DNA of 64,000 bases from positions 128,454 through 192,453 of the forward strand of contig VXCM01001398.1 of the NCBI GenBank assembly GCA_014773175.1. Direction: 5' to 3'. Source of the stretch: Lucifuga dentata. Lineage: Eukaryota; Chordata; Actinopteri; Ophidiiformes; Bythitidae. Made by a program: the position numbers and the translations under genes. Shown piece by piece: positions 63,741 to 64,000 of this stretch. Every line of letters starts with the position of its first letter. Within the stretch, counting starts at the first letter, position 1. Below the pieces are notes generated by a model. That model saw only the letters and a list, made by a program, of their open reading frames with translations. It was not told the origin of the DNA and ran no database searches.

Positions 63741-64000
63741 CTGCAAGACAAAAATGAGGCAGAGTTTAACTTATTATTTTAAAATGACTGATATTCTAGA
63801 ATAGTGAATTACAGACTCTGTACTATCTCCTTCCCTAACTATCCACTCTATCACTAGCAACTGCTGAATAATTTATTAATATGATCAATACTACTAAGTT
63901 GTTTCAATAGTCAACTAACTTTATGTTAAAACCTACCTACCTACAGAGAGTTACTGATCAGTCATTACCAACATGGATAAGATTAATAAGTTATATTATA

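Overview
The window is nuclear DNA from a bony fish, most likely a percomorph teleost. The evidence is vertebrate split genes with canonical introns, fish-type repeats (TTAA-flanked foldback elements, short LINE 3' tails, repeats of the CAGNGGTGGAAGTAACTAAGTACATTT type), AT-rich intergenic DNA and abundant microsatellites. It is a draft assembly: 22 isolated single N's and one 426-N gap (49271-49696) are present, and at least seven of the single N's are flanked by the same 61-67 bases on both sides, so some apparent frameshifts are artefacts.

Five protein genes are recognisable. On the + strand: a sesquipedalian/PHETA endosomal PH-domain gene (1702-3603) and fast skeletal myosin regulatory light chain mylpf (coding 8703-12903). 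On the - strand, in tandem: tbc1d10b, a Rab GTPase-activating protein (coding 17165-22636); hsd3b7, the bile-acid pathway C27 3-beta-hydroxysteroid dehydrogenase (coding 27949-41952); and the 3' fifteen coding exons of setd1a, an H3K4 methyltransferase of the COMPASS family (49744-63740), whose 5' end with the RNA-recognition motif lies beyond the window. Mylpf, tbc1d10b, hsd3b7 and setd1a all have human orthologues in 16p11.2, so this is a conserved synteny block; the genes do not form one pathway.

The most interesting gene-level signal is a U12-type (minor spliceosome) AT-AC intron in setd1a (54384-55212), with a near-consensus donor, a near-consensus branch point and an AC acceptor, and no AG available as an alternative. 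Noncoding DNA is crowded with mobile elements: six copies of a TTAA-flanked foldback element (two share one TTAA, one fills most of the AT-AC intron), a hAT-like element with a perfect 8-bp target duplication, an endogenous-retrovirus pol-env relic interrupted by two LINE tails, and an 800-bp minisatellite upstream of hsd3b7.
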